A DNA stretch of 64,000 bases from Cutibacterium avidum ATCC 25577 (GTDB lineage Bacteria; Actinomycetota; Actinomycetes; Propionibacteriales; Propionibacteriaceae): positions 1,114,550-1,178,549 of the forward strand of contig NZ_JH165054.1 of the NCBI RefSeq assembly GCF_000227295.1, given 5' to 3'. The position numbers and the translations under genes are program-made. The notes under the pieces are model-generated. The model was not told the origin of the DNA. It did not search any database and saw nothing but the letters and a program-made list of their open reading frames with translations. Positions 16,836 to 25,714 of this stretch are shown one piece after another. Numbering within the stretch: position 1 is the first letter of the stretch; every line of letters begins with the position of its first letter.

Positions 16836-18659
16836 CCTGCCATGTCAACGTTCGGTAATCCGGCTGGCTCTCCCATCCACCATCTCTTGGGTGCCTGAAT
16901 CACCAATTCCCGCGCCGTCGCGACCTGTCGAATCATGCCGAGCTTAGGTGGGGGCATGCTGACTGCTTCACCCCCTGTCTCAATCGTCCCGGACGTGTGC
17001 GACGATCCTTGATCGCCTCACCTCGACCTTGTTCACCTCCCGACGTGCTGCAGCTGAAAAGCCCCCGCTTGCCCCCTCGATCCGGTCGACCAGTGACCGC
17101 CGTCAACCGCCATCGGGCCTGGCCACGTCCATGATCACAGCACTGACAGGCACGCCACACCATGATGACAAATACCCCGAAATGGATTTCACGAGACCTC
17201 CGCAGTACAGCCGTCGATCCGTCGTAACTCTTCTTCGCCACTCTGTATGCCGTCACCACACCACAATGGGGGCCGACCCGCAGGGGGGAGAGTTGGCATC
17301 CTCCGGGGGCACATGCTTCTGCGGCTCAAGCGTCAACCCCACCGACCGCGGCGGGGGAGAGCTGAGATCCTCCCAGGGCCGCCATTACCCGGCGACTCCG
17401 ATGATCGTGCTCAATCCGTCGCCTCACAACCCTGGCGCGTAGCCACTAATTCACCGGACGTGAGCGCGCTCGGTGAGTCACACAGCATGCGGAGCCCATA
17501 AGGCTCAAGCCGTCGTTTTTGTTCTCTCGTCAACCCTCCCCACCCCAAAGAAAGAGATACCGCCGGTATTCAACAACTTGTGCAGGGTGGAAAACCAGCG
17601 ATATAGTTCACCTCTCGATCTCGCGTACTTCCGGCGCTGCCGTCCAGAACGAGGTTTAGGTGACGACATCATTGAGTCATCTAGACTCAGCTTATTCTCT
17701 GATTGTGGATGAGCTGCACGGATCCCACACAATCTCTTCCACCCTCGTCTCGGTCCGCCGACCTCTACGCAACGACAATCCCGGCTGCCATTTCCAGTGA
17801 CTGATCGATTTGCCTGCTCACACGATGCTCACTCCTTGACGTATCGGTCGAGCTCACCAGCCCACGGCGGCCAGGCTTAGGATCGACCAGATCGAGCTCG
17901 TATATCTTGTTTTGTCCGCATCGGCGCCGGGGTCGCTCGCTCACATGGGTCCTTTTGAGGACACTCAGCATGTCCCCGAAGCGCCGCGCCGCAACGCCCA
18001 AGCTCCAGGCACCTAAACGGATCCCAGCAACCGATCGCGCCCGCCCGAAACACCCCCATCCATGGGGTCATCTGTTCCACGTGAAACACACCCCGGGCCT
18101 ATTTATCTTTTTATCGATATATGTCTTAATACCTATAGCGTCTGTCGTCCCCGTCACGCAGCGACCACCCACCACGTCGCCAAACGCCAGCCCCTCACGC
18201 AAATGCCTCAACGCGTCAACGACGAAACGGCAACCAAGACCTCACCTCGTCACCACCAACGAACGCACAGCTCATCAAACTCACCTGCAAGCCAAGGGAT
18301 GACAGCAGGGTAGTGGCCCCGTCGCAAGACGCGCCGTCACAGAAGCACGGCGAAACGCTTCCAGGACGGGCACCACATGCGTGTCAAAGACCCATGCATC
18401 TCACAGCACCGTCACGCCTCAAAATCCACGCAAGCGCGACAAAACATACGGCCTCACCACGTCACCACGCGGCTGCCCAGCGCACCTGACACACAGCTCG
18501 GCATCACAGCGCATACAGAGCACTCAACCGACGGCGGTGCCACACGGCTCGTCACCCCAACACACCGGGCGTTAACACCCCGGCGGTGCCACACAGGCGA
18601 CAGGCGCCAGCGCTCACCAAGGCCACATGGCGCTGACCAGGGCCACATGGCCCCGAACG
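16836..18659. other. gene-free spacer between rsmG and the alr-like gene
   Basis: About 1.8 kb without a convincing gene on either strand. It contains a diverged direct repeat (GGGGGAGAGTTGGCATCCTCC-like at 17284-17304 and 17353-17373), an inverted repeat TGAGTC/GACTCA at 17673-17689, a less GC-rich stretch at about 17500-17740, and a parS-like site at 18073. From about 18130 to 18300 the plus strand is rich in A and C and poor in G and T. Near 18530-18660 short repeats occur (CCGGCGGTGCCACAC twice; GGCCACATGGC twice). No tRNA, rRNA or IS was recognised. Confidence 0.5.
18073..18088. promoter_or_regulatory. parS: parS-like site, 15 of 16 positions
   Basis: TGTTCCACGTGAAACA differs from the consensus at one base. 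It is the fourth site in a 6.3-kb cluster with the sites at 11766, 14463 and 15733. Confidence 0.7.
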
Positions 18660-19688
18660 TCACTTCACGCGAATCTCATCGAAGGTCGCCGTCGTCATAC
18701 GGACGTTCACCGGCACCTCGTCGCCAACCTGGGCAGGTTCTCCGGGGCCCCCAACAAAAACAAGCGAGGAATGCATGTGAGGAGGCTCTGCGAAGACCGC
18801 TCGTCGTCCCGCGACGGTGAAGGGACTCGTCACCCGTCCCACCATCTGCTGCAGAGCCTCAGCCCCCGGGATGAGCCATTGCCGCAAGGACCCGGCAGAG
18901 ATCGGCGCCGACAAGGCAACGCCATGAGCCGTTCCTCCCGACACCACGACAATGTATCCGTCAGCACGGGTCTTTATTCGGTGATAACCAACCGGCGTTC
19001 CCTTGGGCAGCCAGTGGATGTCCAGAACCGTTCCCGTCACCCGGTAAGCGTCGACGTCACCCAGCCACAGCCGGGTCCCGACACGCATCCGCACCGGGAC
19101 GTCGAGTTCCTTCGACAATGTGACGTAGTCGTCACAGCTGAGATGGGAGAACCAGATACCGCGGGACGCCATCGGATGACGCATGACGGTTCGGGCCATC
19201 TCGCGCCCCTCATCCAGAGTCGCGCCTGACGGAAGGTGAATCGTCCATCCACGCACGTTCAACCCGTCAAGGTCCAGGGCCGCGACCTCGTCTGCGCGCA
19301 CGCCGTGGCGGTGCATGGAAGTCTCCACCTCGACGAGGATCGGCGCGTCCGGGGCAAGCTCACGCACAGCGGCGACGTCTTCAACCCGCGAGATCGTCGT
19401 GATGACCTTCGGATCACTCAACAGCTCAGTGGCCACCTGGTCACCGGGTCGCCACGGGTTGAGGACGACGACGTCCTTGTCCCAACCATGCTCACGGACC
19501 GACGCCACCTCTTGGGCCACGCCAACAGCAATGACGTCGACACCCAGGCGCTGGGACTCCTGCACCGTCAATGCGTGTCCGAATCCGTACCCATTTCCCT
19601 TGGTCACAGGCACGATTCCCGGGCAGGAATCAACGAATGCCGTCAGGTAGTTGTGCCAGCGTTGCGCATCAACGGTGAGTTTGAGCAT
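18660..19688 (-). CDS. alanine racemase-like PLP enzyme
   Basis: A fold-type III PLP enzyme of 342 aa. GIVPVTKGNGYGFGHA carries the PLP Lys (Lys30) in the alanine-racemase context, although canonical Alr reads KANAYGHG. ILVEVETSMHRHGV matches the strand with the M-x-R-x-G pattern, and GTRLWLGD precedes the C-terminal beta domain. It follows the FemX-like gene after a 1-nt gap, an actinobacterial pairing. The partner attaches amino acids to lipid II, so this protein may supply or modify an amino acid for the cross-bridge. Substitutions around the active site argue against calling it the housekeeping Alr. Confidence 0.8.
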   Translation of the reverse strand: MLKLTVDAQRWHNYLTAFVDSCPGIVPVTKGNGYGFGHALTVQESQRLGVDVIAVGVAQEVASVREHGWDKDVVVLNPWRPGDQVATELLSDPKVITTISRVEDVAAVRELAPDAPILVEVETSMHRHGVRADEVAALDLDGLNVRGWTIHLPSGATLDEGREMARTVMRHPMASRGIWFSHLSCDDYVTLSKELDVPVRMRVGTRLWLGDVDAYRVTGTVLDIHWLPKGTPVGYHRIKTRADGYIVVVSGGTAHGVALSAPISAGSLRQWLIPGAEALQQMVGRVTSPFTVAGRRAVFAEPPHMHSSLVFVGGPGEPAQVGDEVPVNVRMTTATFDEIRVK

Positions 19689-19689
19689 G

Positions 19690-20817
19690 TCAGCGTCTCT
19701 TCATGTAGAGGTCAAATGCCTTGTAAAGGATGGGGTTGATCGGCTTGTCCCACTCTCCGGGGAAGGCCACCGCCTGGCCACCACTACCGACCTTGAACTG
19801 GATGAGGCCGATCTCCGGATCATCAGCACCCACACCGGCGACGATGCCACGCATGTCGTACACAGCGCATCCCGCTTCATTGGCGGTGCGAATCATGGCC
19901 CACTGAATGGCATTGGATCCACGCACTTCACGCTTGGCCGTGGTCGATGCGCCATAGGAGTACCAGGCGTGCTCACCAACGGTGACGAAGGTCGTCGAGG
20001 CGACGAGATCGCCTTCGTGCTCAGCGAGGAAGACCTTCATCCGGCCGTCTTCCTCAGCATTCAGGACGTCCCACATTTGCTCGAAGTACTCCAGCGGACG
20101 TCCCGTGAACCCATCACGCTCGGCGGTCTCCAAGTAGACCTTGTGGAATCGCGGCAAGTCTTCACGGGTTCCGAGCTTGACCTCGACGCCAAGCTTGTTG
20201 GCCTTCTTGATGTTGCGACGCCATAGCTGGTTCATGCCCTTGAGGAGTTCGTTCTCGGTCTTCTGAGTGCCATCCTCGTGGCGCAACGGAAGCTGGAAGT
20301 TGAACTGCGGCTGCCCGGCGGCGAATCCGTGGCCACTCTCGTCAGTCACCCATCCGCCCTGCTTGAGCACCGACAAGACGCGCTCACCCTCAGGGGTCGT
20401 GACGTCCGGTTCCACCTCAGTCAGTGAGGTGACGTTGTCGTCGGCGATGGCGTCCTTGATCGTCTTGGTACCCCAGATGCGGTGTACGACGGCCGGACCG
20501 ATGCGCACGGCGAAGGCCTGGCGTTTCTTGACGTGGGCAACCAGGGCGTCAAAGTGCCCGGCGATGTCGTCGCGGGACCAGTCGAGGACCGGTCCTTCCG
20601 GCAGATAGGCCAGGTAACGAGGCAGCTTGGGGAGCTTGCGGTAGAGGATCAATCCGACACCGGTGAGCTCGTCACCGTCGTAGAACCCGATCCGTTCACC
20701 TCGCCACTCCGACTTCACCCGCGCCCAAGCCGGGGTCTGCAAAAAAGAGGCTGACCCTCGGGCCGCAATAAACTCGAGCATCGTAGGGACGGAAATAGGG
20801 CGAACGGAAATCGTCAC
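19690..20817 (-). CDS. FemX/FemAB family peptidoglycan bridge aminoacyltransferase
   Basis: A tandem-GNAT Fem ligase of 375 aa. It has SFLQTPAWARVKSEWRGERIGF at the N-terminus, YLPEGPVLDW, the central coiled linker region (LLKGMNQLWRRNIKKANKLGVEV), and C-terminal YSYGAS...RGSNAIQWAMIR...YDMRGI and IGLIQFKVGSGG motifs. Such enzymes use aminoacyl-tRNA to add the first bridge residue to lipid II; in Propionibacteriaceae the bridge to LL-diaminopimelate is glycine. The GTG start at 20817 lies only 7 nt downstream of a good -10 box, implying a leaderless transcript. The gene heads a two-gene operon with the alr-like gene. Confidence 0.88.
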   Translation of the reverse strand: MTISVRPISVPTMLEFIAARGSASFLQTPAWARVKSEWRGERIGFYDGDELTGVGLILYRKLPKLPRYLAYLPEGPVLDWSRDDIAGHFDALVAHVKKRQAFAVRIGPAVVHRIWGTKTIKDAIADDNVTSLTEVEPDVTTPEGERVLSVLKQGGWVTDESGHGFAAGQPQFNFQLPLRHEDGTQKTENELLKGMNQLWRRNIKKANKLGVEVKLGTREDLPRFHKVYLETAERDGFTGRPLEYFEQMWDVLNAEEDGRMKVFLAEHEGDLVASTTFVTVGEHAWYSYGASTTAKREVRGSNAIQWAMIRTANEAGCAVYDMRGIVAGVGADDPEIGLIQFKVGSGGQAVAFPGEWDKPINPILYKAFDLYMKRR

Positions 20818-20824
20818 ACATCCG

Positions 20825-20854
20825 ACTATAACGTCGAAATAATCCCCTCATCAA
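20825..20854 (-). promoter_or_regulatory. promoter of the femX-alr operon, likely leaderless
   Basis: Read on the minus strand, the -35 TTGATG (20854-20849) and -10 TATAGT (20830-20825) are separated by 18 bp. Transcription would begin within a base or two of the GTG at 20817. No Shine-Dalgarno precedes that GTG, which supports leaderless translation. Confidence 0.6.
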
Positions 20855-20956
20855 AGGCGCCAGCCGTGTCTGCCGGCTTGATCGACCCAACTCCGGCACC
20901 GCTTTCGCGTCAGCGAGGACGGACCCCCGTGGTCAAGACGGGCCCGCTACAAAGAA

Positions 20957-20987
20957 GAGCCCGGCGAGTATCACACCCACCGGGCTC
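20957..20987 (-). terminator. hairpin after jag
   Basis: GAGCCCGG (20957-20964) pairs with CCGGGCTC (20980-20987). On the minus strand it is followed by TTCTTTG, consistent with termination of the rpmH-to-jag transcript. Confidence 0.65.
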
Positions 20988-21013
20988 CACGTCCATGACT
21001 CACTGCGTATGCG

Positions 21014-21628
21014 TCACTGCTCCTGCGTGATGACCACGTGACGCTTGGGCTCGACACCCTCGGACTCGCTGACGAGTCCCGCGGCCGCAACCGCGTCATG
21101 CACGATCTTGCGCTCGAAGGGGTTCATGGGAGCCAGGTGAGCCGGCTCACCGGTCTCCTTGACCGACTGAATCGCCTCAGTTGCCAGGGCCACCAGCTCC
21201 TTGCGACGCGACTCCCGGTACCCGGCGATGTCGAGCATGAGGCGGGAGCGATGCCCGACCTCGGTCATGACGGCCAGGCGGGACAGCTCCTGCAGGGCCT
21301 CCAGGACCTTACCGTCCTTGCCGACGAGGGTCTGGGAATCCGTGACGATGGAGACGTGGGCCCGCCCGCTCTCCACATAGGTGTCGATGTCACCATCCAG
21401 GTCGGCGATGTCGAGCAGCTCCTCGAGGTAGTCAGCGGCGATGTCACCCTCCTCATCCAGAGGGTCACCAGGCTCCTTGTTGTCACTCTCCTCATCGTCC
21501 TCGTCCTCGACGTCATCCCCTGACTCGAGGTCGACGTCGTCGTCCTCAATCTCCTCGACATCGATATCGCCGCGGTTCTCAACCTGATCGACGTCGAGCT
21601 CCTCGATGCGCTCGCTGCTCTCGCTCAT
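21014..21628 (-). CDS. jag: Jag/KhpB RNA-binding protein (KH-R3H)
   Basis: The product has 204 residues. The first 60 are strongly acidic (runs of D and E) and probably disordered. The KH-like segment includes LVGKDGKVLEALQELSRLA. The R3H domain follows, with YRESRRKELVALATEA and MNPFERKIVHDAVAA. KhpB proteins bind RNA with KhpA and affect cell elongation and division. It is downstream of yidC with a 76-nt gap. In many genomes rsmG follows directly; here the femX-alr operon and a spacer intervene. Confidence 0.92.
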   Translation of the reverse strand: MSESSERIEELDVDQVENRGDIDVEEIEDDDVDLESGDDVEDEDDEESDNKEPGDPLDEEGDIAADYLEELLDIADLDGDIDTYVESGRAHVSIVTDSQTLVGKDGKVLEALQELSRLAVMTEVGHRSRLMLDIAGYRESRRKELVALATEAIQSVKETGEPAHLAPMNPFERKIVHDAVAAAGLVSESEGVEPKRHVVITQEQ

Positions 21629-21704
21629 CGTTGTTCGTTACCTCTCAAAATCAACCAGTCATACTGGTCAGTGGAATGGTTCATGACGGGTCCGGGGCCC
21701 GGCC

Positions 21705-22784
21705 TCACTTCTTGCGTTGGGCTCGCGTCTGCTTGGCAGGCTGCTGGCGACGGACGACCTGACGACCACCACTGGCGTCCTTGCGTACCGTCTGACGGGT
21801 GACACCCTGACGGGCAACCATCGGCATCTCGCCATCCTCAGCAGTTGCCACCGGAGTGGGGGCGACGACCTTGCGGCGACGCTTCTCACGACGGGCACGC
21901 TCGATCTCGTCGGGATCCTTGCCCTTGGCGATCATGCGCTCACGCCAGTCGATGTAGGCCGGGGTGTTCGGCGTCGGATTGTTACGAATGAGGATCTCCT
22001 GCTGACCGAGAGTCCACAGGTTCGAGGTGCACCAGTAGAGCATGACGCCGATCGGGAAGCTCACACCGGAGAACAGGTACATCAGCGGGAAGAGGTAAAT
22101 CATCATCTTCTGCTGCTGTGCCATCGGGCCGGTCAGGGACTCCGGCGGCATGTTCTTCCGCATCAGCTGAAGCTGGGTGTAGAACAGCGTCGCCACCATG
22201 ATGATGATGAGAACCAGGGCGACGACCTGGGTGCCGCCGAAGCCGTCGTTCATCGGCAGGAAGCGACCGGCCAGCTCAGCGCCGAAGAACTTGGCGTGCT
22301 GCAGGGATTCCATGAGCCCCGGATTCTCGGTGAAGAAGTGACCGCGGGCAATACCGCGGGAGGCACCGTCGAGCACGCGGAACAGAGCCAGGAAGATCGG
22401 CATCTGCAGCAACACAGGGAGACAAGACGCCGCCGGGTTGACCCCTTCCTCGCGGTAGAGGTTCATCATCTCCTGGCCGGCACGTTCCCGGTCGTCGCCG
22501 TACTTCTCCTGAATGGCCTTCATCTTCGGCTGGATGAGCTGCATCGATCGCGCAGAGTTGATCTGCTTGACGAACAGCGGCACCAACAGCAGGCGGATGA
22601 AGATCGTCAGACAGATGATGGCCAACGTCCACGACACGCCAGAGTCGCGACCGAACAGCGGCGACCACAGGTAGTGGAAGAGGACAAGCAGGCCGGACAC
22701 CGCCCAGTACAGCGGCACCATGATGGCGTGACCCATCGCATGGAGGGCGCCGCCCAGGCCGAGTATGACCAGCGGGTTGAGCAT
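21705..22784 (-). CDS. yidC: membrane protein insertase YidC
   Basis: A 359-aa YidC/Oxa1 protein of the Gram-positive type, without the large periplasmic domain. It has an N-terminal helix (HAIMVPLYWAVSGLLVLFHYLW), TLAIICLTIFIRLLLVPLFVKQ with the conserved hydrophilic-groove Arg, the cytoplasmic hairpin MQLIQPKMKAIQEKYGDDRERAGQEMM, PVLLQMPIFLALFRVL, and the late helices ending GVMLYWCTSNLWTLGQQ. A basic C-terminal tail may contact the ribosome. Its ATG overlaps the yidD stop by 1 nt. Confidence 0.96.
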   Translation of the reverse strand: MLNPLVILGLGGALHAMGHAIMVPLYWAVSGLLVLFHYLWSPLFGRDSGVSWTLAIICLTIFIRLLLVPLFVKQINSARSMQLIQPKMKAIQEKYGDDRERAGQEMMNLYREEGVNPAASCLPVLLQMPIFLALFRVLDGASRGIARGHFFTENPGLMESLQHAKFFGAELAGRFLPMNDGFGGTQVVALVLIIIMVATLFYTQLQLMRKNMPPESLTGPMAQQQKMMIYLFPLMYLFSGVSFPIGVMLYWCTSNLWTLGQQEILIRNNPTPNTPAYIDWRERMIAKGKDPDEIERARREKRRRKVVAPTPVATAEDGEMPMVARQGVTRQTVRKDASGGRQVVRRQQPAKQTRAQRKK

Positions 22785-23257
22785 CAGTTCTCACCTCGGG
22801 TGTGGGAAGGGGTACCCATGTGGGTACTCCCCGGATCGGTGTGTCCGGGGATGGTTCGTGGGACCGATCCGCGATCCCTCGGGTCATCACCCGTCAGGTC
22901 ATCGGTCGGTTTCTTTGTGGAACGCGCGAGCTCGGGGTGGAGTTCACGCCATTGTCTTGCCTCGGGGGTGCCCGGCACTGGGTCGTACCCGCCGTTGGAC
23001 CATGGGTTGCATCGTAGGATCCGCCAGATGATCATCGGCGTCGCCCGGAACACTCCGTGCACCCTCAGGGCTCGCAGACCGTAGGCGGAACAGCTCGGCT
23101 CGTACTTGCAGACGTCTCCGTAAAACGGCGAGATGAAGGCACGCCAGCCCTTGACGAAGCCAATGACCAGCCACGTGAGGGGACGAAACCGCCGCAGCGT
23201 GCCCCACACGCCACTGCTGTGATCCGGTCGCCGTGCCGGTACCGCTGCAGCCATCAT
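22784..23257 (-). CDS. yidD: membrane protein insertion efficiency factor YidD
   Basis: From the ATG at 23257, which overlaps the rnpA stop (ATGA), the product is 157 aa. The signature is GWRAFISPFYGDVCKYEPSCSAYGLRALRVHGVFRATPMIIWRILRCNPWSNGGYDPVP, with the three conserved Cys. YidD assists YidC-mediated insertion at the inner face of the membrane. It is longer than the usual 70-110 aa because of extra tails: about 25 residues at the N-terminus and about 60 polar residues at the C-terminus. Confidence 0.93.
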   Translation of the reverse strand: MMAAAVPARRPDHSSGVWGTLRRFRPLTWLVIGFVKGWRAFISPFYGDVCKYEPSCSAYGLRALRVHGVFRATPMIIWRILRCNPWSNGGYDPVPGTPEARQWRELHPELARSTKKPTDDLTGDDPRDRGSVPRTIPGHTDPGSTHMGTPSHTRGEN

Positions 23258-23700
23258 CGAAGTTTCCGCAGTGCCTGGTGCCATGCGCCGTCGAGATCCT
23301 TCGCGACTCGACCCGGTTCGGTTGCGGCAGCCGGCAGAGCCCGCACGACGATGACGGTGCCGTCCTCGAGTTCGTCGACGAGGGGACGACACAGGTGCCG
23401 CAGGCGCCGCTTCACACGATTGCGGGTGACGGCATTACCCACGGCCTTGGAGACGACAAAACCGACCCGGGGCGCAAGCTCGGATCGGGAAGTGATCGGT
23501 CCGTCGGACGCTGATGGCCCACCGGTACCACAGTTGTCCACAGCGGCTGTGGACAACTCGGTGATGTCGGTCGGATCGGGCCGAACCTGTGCACATCGTC
23601 CAGCGTGGACGACGAGAGTAGGACGGCCTGATCTGACGCCCCCGCGGACCGCGGCGCGGAAGTCACCGGGACGGTGCATCCGCGACCGGGCGGGCAGCAT
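23254..23700 (-). CDS. rnpA: ribonuclease P protein component, with an insertion
   Basis: The protein subunit of RNase P (tRNA 5' processing). N-terminal MLPARSRMHRPGDFRAAVRGG and RPTLVVH are normal. The signature RVGFVVSKAVGNAVTRNRVKRRLRHLCR and VVRALPAAA follow. At 148 aa it is longer than the usual 115-125. The extra residues, about 37-75, include ELSTAAVDNCG, encoded by a DnaA-box palindrome at 23533-23557. The insertion is in frame and lies just before the strand leading to the RNR motif, so function may be kept. It follows rpmH after 6 nt. Confidence 0.93.
   Translation of the reverse strand: MLPARSRMHRPGDFRAAVRGGVRSGRPTLVVHAGRCAQVRPDPTDITELSTAAVDNCGTGGPSASDGPITSRSELAPRVGFVVSKAVGNAVTRNRVKRRLRHLCRPLVDELEDGTVIVVRALPAAATEPGRVAKDLDGAWHQALRKLR
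23533..23557. repeat. 25-bp palindrome of two facing DnaA boxes inside rnpA
   Basis: GTTGTCCACAGC (23533-23544) and GCTGTGGACAAC (23546-23557) form a perfect inverted repeat around one G. Each arm holds an actinobacterial consensus DnaA box (TTGTCCACA at 23534-23542; TGTGGACAA at 23548-23556). Closely related clusters occur at 54365-54397 and 57508-57559. Confidence 0.8.
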
Positions 23701-23706
23701 GGGGAC

Positions 23707-23841
23707 TCAGGCCGACAGCTTGGCGCGACCCTTGCGACGACGAGCGGCGAGGATGCCGCGGCCGGCACGGGTGCTCATGCGGGAACGGAAACCGTGGTTG
23801 CGGGCACGACGACGATTGCTGGGCTGGAAAGTGCGCTTCAC
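23707..23841 (-). CDS. rpmH: 50S ribosomal protein L34
   Basis: A 44-residue, very basic protein starting [18 protein letters not shown] and ending GRAKLSA, the L34 family pattern. The GTG start at 23841 follows AGGGAG. It is the first gene of the minus-strand rpmH-rnpA-yidD-yidC-jag operon, diverging from dnaA. Confidence 0.97.
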   Translation of the reverse strand: MKRTFQPSNRRRARNHGFRSRMSTRAGRGILAARRRKGRAKLSA

Positions 23842-24205
23842 GGGGATGTTCTCCCTTGTGTCTCGGGGATCACCCGGGGGATCGACACGAGCCGATCCCA
23901 TGTGTCCGGGGCGCCCGGATGGGCGCAGGGGAAGTGGACGCTGAAGACAGCGACCGGATAACTGTACGTTGTCGACCCCGTCATCGGCAAACTGACAACC
24001 TCGCAACGAGTAGTCATCGAACAACACCCATGAAACCACAGTCATGTAGTCCTCTGACCCGCTTGACAAGCCACTCAAACCGGTTGCGGATGGACCCGTG
24101 ACTCACTAGCGTTCGACAGTACGGTGCCCCTCCGGTGCCTTGACACACGGGTTGTGGAAAACTGTGTGGACAACTCTCGACGACTTCTAGGGAACAGGTG
24201 GTGGA
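23842..24205. promoter_or_regulatory. rpmH-dnaA divergent promoter region with DnaA boxes
   Basis: This 364-bp gap separates the divergent rpmH and dnaA starts. DnaA-type boxes TGTGGAAAA (24153-24161) and TGTGGACAA (24165-24173) lie 33-53 bp upstream of the dnaA ATG, consistent with dnaA autoregulation. TTGACA hexamers at 24063 and 24139 are possible -35 elements, but their -10 partners are weak. GGGATCG...CGATCCC pairing around 23878-23898 can form a small hairpin in the rpmH leader. Confidence 0.5.
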
Positions 24206-25714
24206 ATGTCCGACACCCCGTTCGGCGACGCCGACCACCCCCGTCCCGCGCCGATCCATCCGGACGCCGTGCTGCCCCCACCGATGAGTTCGCAGCCGGT
24301 TGACAGTGATCCCACCGAAGCACTCAACGCGGCCTGGGACGAAATCCTCAAGAAGGTCTCCAAACCCAACCGGGCGTGGTTGTCCAACACCACACCGGTG
24401 ACGATGCACGGCTCGACCGTCATGATCGCCGTCCCCAACGAGTTCGCCCGTGAACGCGTCGAGTCCAAGATGCGACATGAGCTCGAGGAACTCCTCTCCG
24501 ACCAGTTCCACAAGGGCATCCATCTCGCCATCACCATCGACCCCGATCTGGAGTTGGCCCTCGGTGCCCCCGAACATGACGACGAGGAGGAAGAGGCTCC
24601 CGTCCCACCGGCCCAATTCGTTCCCAAGGTCACCGTCGGAGCGACTGAACCCTCCACCCAGCCAGTCCCCAGTGTCGATGATGACGAGAGCACCCGGCTC
24701 AATCCCAAGTACACCTTCGACTCCTTCGTCATCGGCGCTTCCAACCGATTCGCCCACGCGGCTGCCGTCGCCGTCGCCGAGGCTCCCGGCAAGTCGTACA
24801 ACCCGCTGCTCGTCTATGGCGGCTCCGGACTGGGCAAGACCCACCTGCTGCACGCCATCGGTCGCTACGTGATGTCGTACTACGACAACGTCAAGGTGAA
24901 GTACGTCTCCACCGAGGAACTCACCAACGACTTCATCAACGCCATCGGCACCAACCGCACCAGGGAGTTCCGTCGCTCCTACCGCGACGTCGACGTCCTG
25001 CTGGTCGACGACATCCAGTTCCTGGAGTCGAAAATCCAGACCCAGGAGGAGTTCTTCCACACCTTCAACACGCTCCACAACGCCCAGAAGCAGATCGTCA
25101 TGACCTCCGATCGGCCACCGAAACTGTTGGAGGCCCTCGAGCCCCGCCTGCGCAGCCGATTCGAGTGGGGTCTGTTGACCGACATTCAGCCTCCGGATCT
25201 GGAGACCCGAATCGCCATCCTGCGACGCAAGGTTGCGGCCGAGAAGATCGAGGTCGAGCCGGATGTGCTGGAGTTCATCGCCAGCCGCATCCAGACCAAC
25301 ATCCGTGAGCTCGAAGGCGCCCTCATCCGGGTGACGGCCTTCGCCAGCCTCAACCAACAACCGGTGGACACCTCCCTGGCCGAGGTCGTCCTCAAGGACC
25401 TCATTCCGGAGGGACGAGAGACCCCGGTGACTCCCGAGCGAATCATCGCCGAGACGGCCAGCTACTTCGACATTTCCACTGACGACCTTCTGGGCACCTC
25501 GCGCGCCCAGACTCTCGTCACTGCTCGCCAGATCGCCATGTATCTGTGTCGTGAACTCACTGATCTCTCGCTGCCCAAGATCGGTGCTGAGTTTGGTGGC
25601 AAGGACCACACCACGGTGATGCACGCCGACCGCAAGATCCGCGCTCTCATGGGGGAGCAGCGTCAGATCTTCAACCAGGTCTCCGAGATCACCAACCGCA
25701 TCAAGCAGTACTGA
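24206..25714 (+). CDS. dnaA: chromosomal replication initiator DnaA
   Basis: A 502-aa initiator. Domain I lies in about residues 20-110 ([17 protein letters not shown]...[10 protein letters not shown]), with an acidic/proline linker at 120-160. The AAA+ domain has [19 protein letters not shown], Walker [16 protein letters not shown] (about 205-213) and Walker [14 protein letters not shown]. Domain IV has [24 protein letters not shown] (about 455-480), the DnaA-box helix-turn-helix signature. It opens oriC and is a transcription factor; boxes lie upstream of it and at several loci in this window. ATG 24206 follows GGTGG. Confidence 0.98.
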   Translation: MSDTPFGDADHPRPAPIHPDAVLPPPMSSQPVDSDPTEALNAAWDEILKKVSKPNRAWLSNTTPVTMHGSTVMIAVPNEFARERVESKMRHELEELLSDQFHKGIHLAITIDPDLELALGAPEHDDEEEEAPVPPAQFVPKVTVGATEPSTQPVPSVDDDESTRLNPKYTFDSFVIGASNRFAHAAAVAVAEAPGKSYNPLLVYGGSGLGKTHLLHAIGRYVMSYYDNVKVKYVSTEELTNDFINAIGTNRTREFRRSYRDVDVLLVDDIQFLESKIQTQEEFFHTFNTLHNAQKQIVMTSDRPPKLLEALEPRLRSRFEWGLLTDIQPPDLETRIAILRRKVAAEKIEVEPDVLEFIASRIQTNIRELEGALIRVTAFASLNQQPVDTSLAEVVLKDLIPEGRETPVTPERIIAETASYFDISTDDLLGTSRAQTLVTARQIAMYLCRELTDLSLPKIGAEFGGKDHTTVMHADRKIRALMGEQRQIFNQVSEITNRIKQY

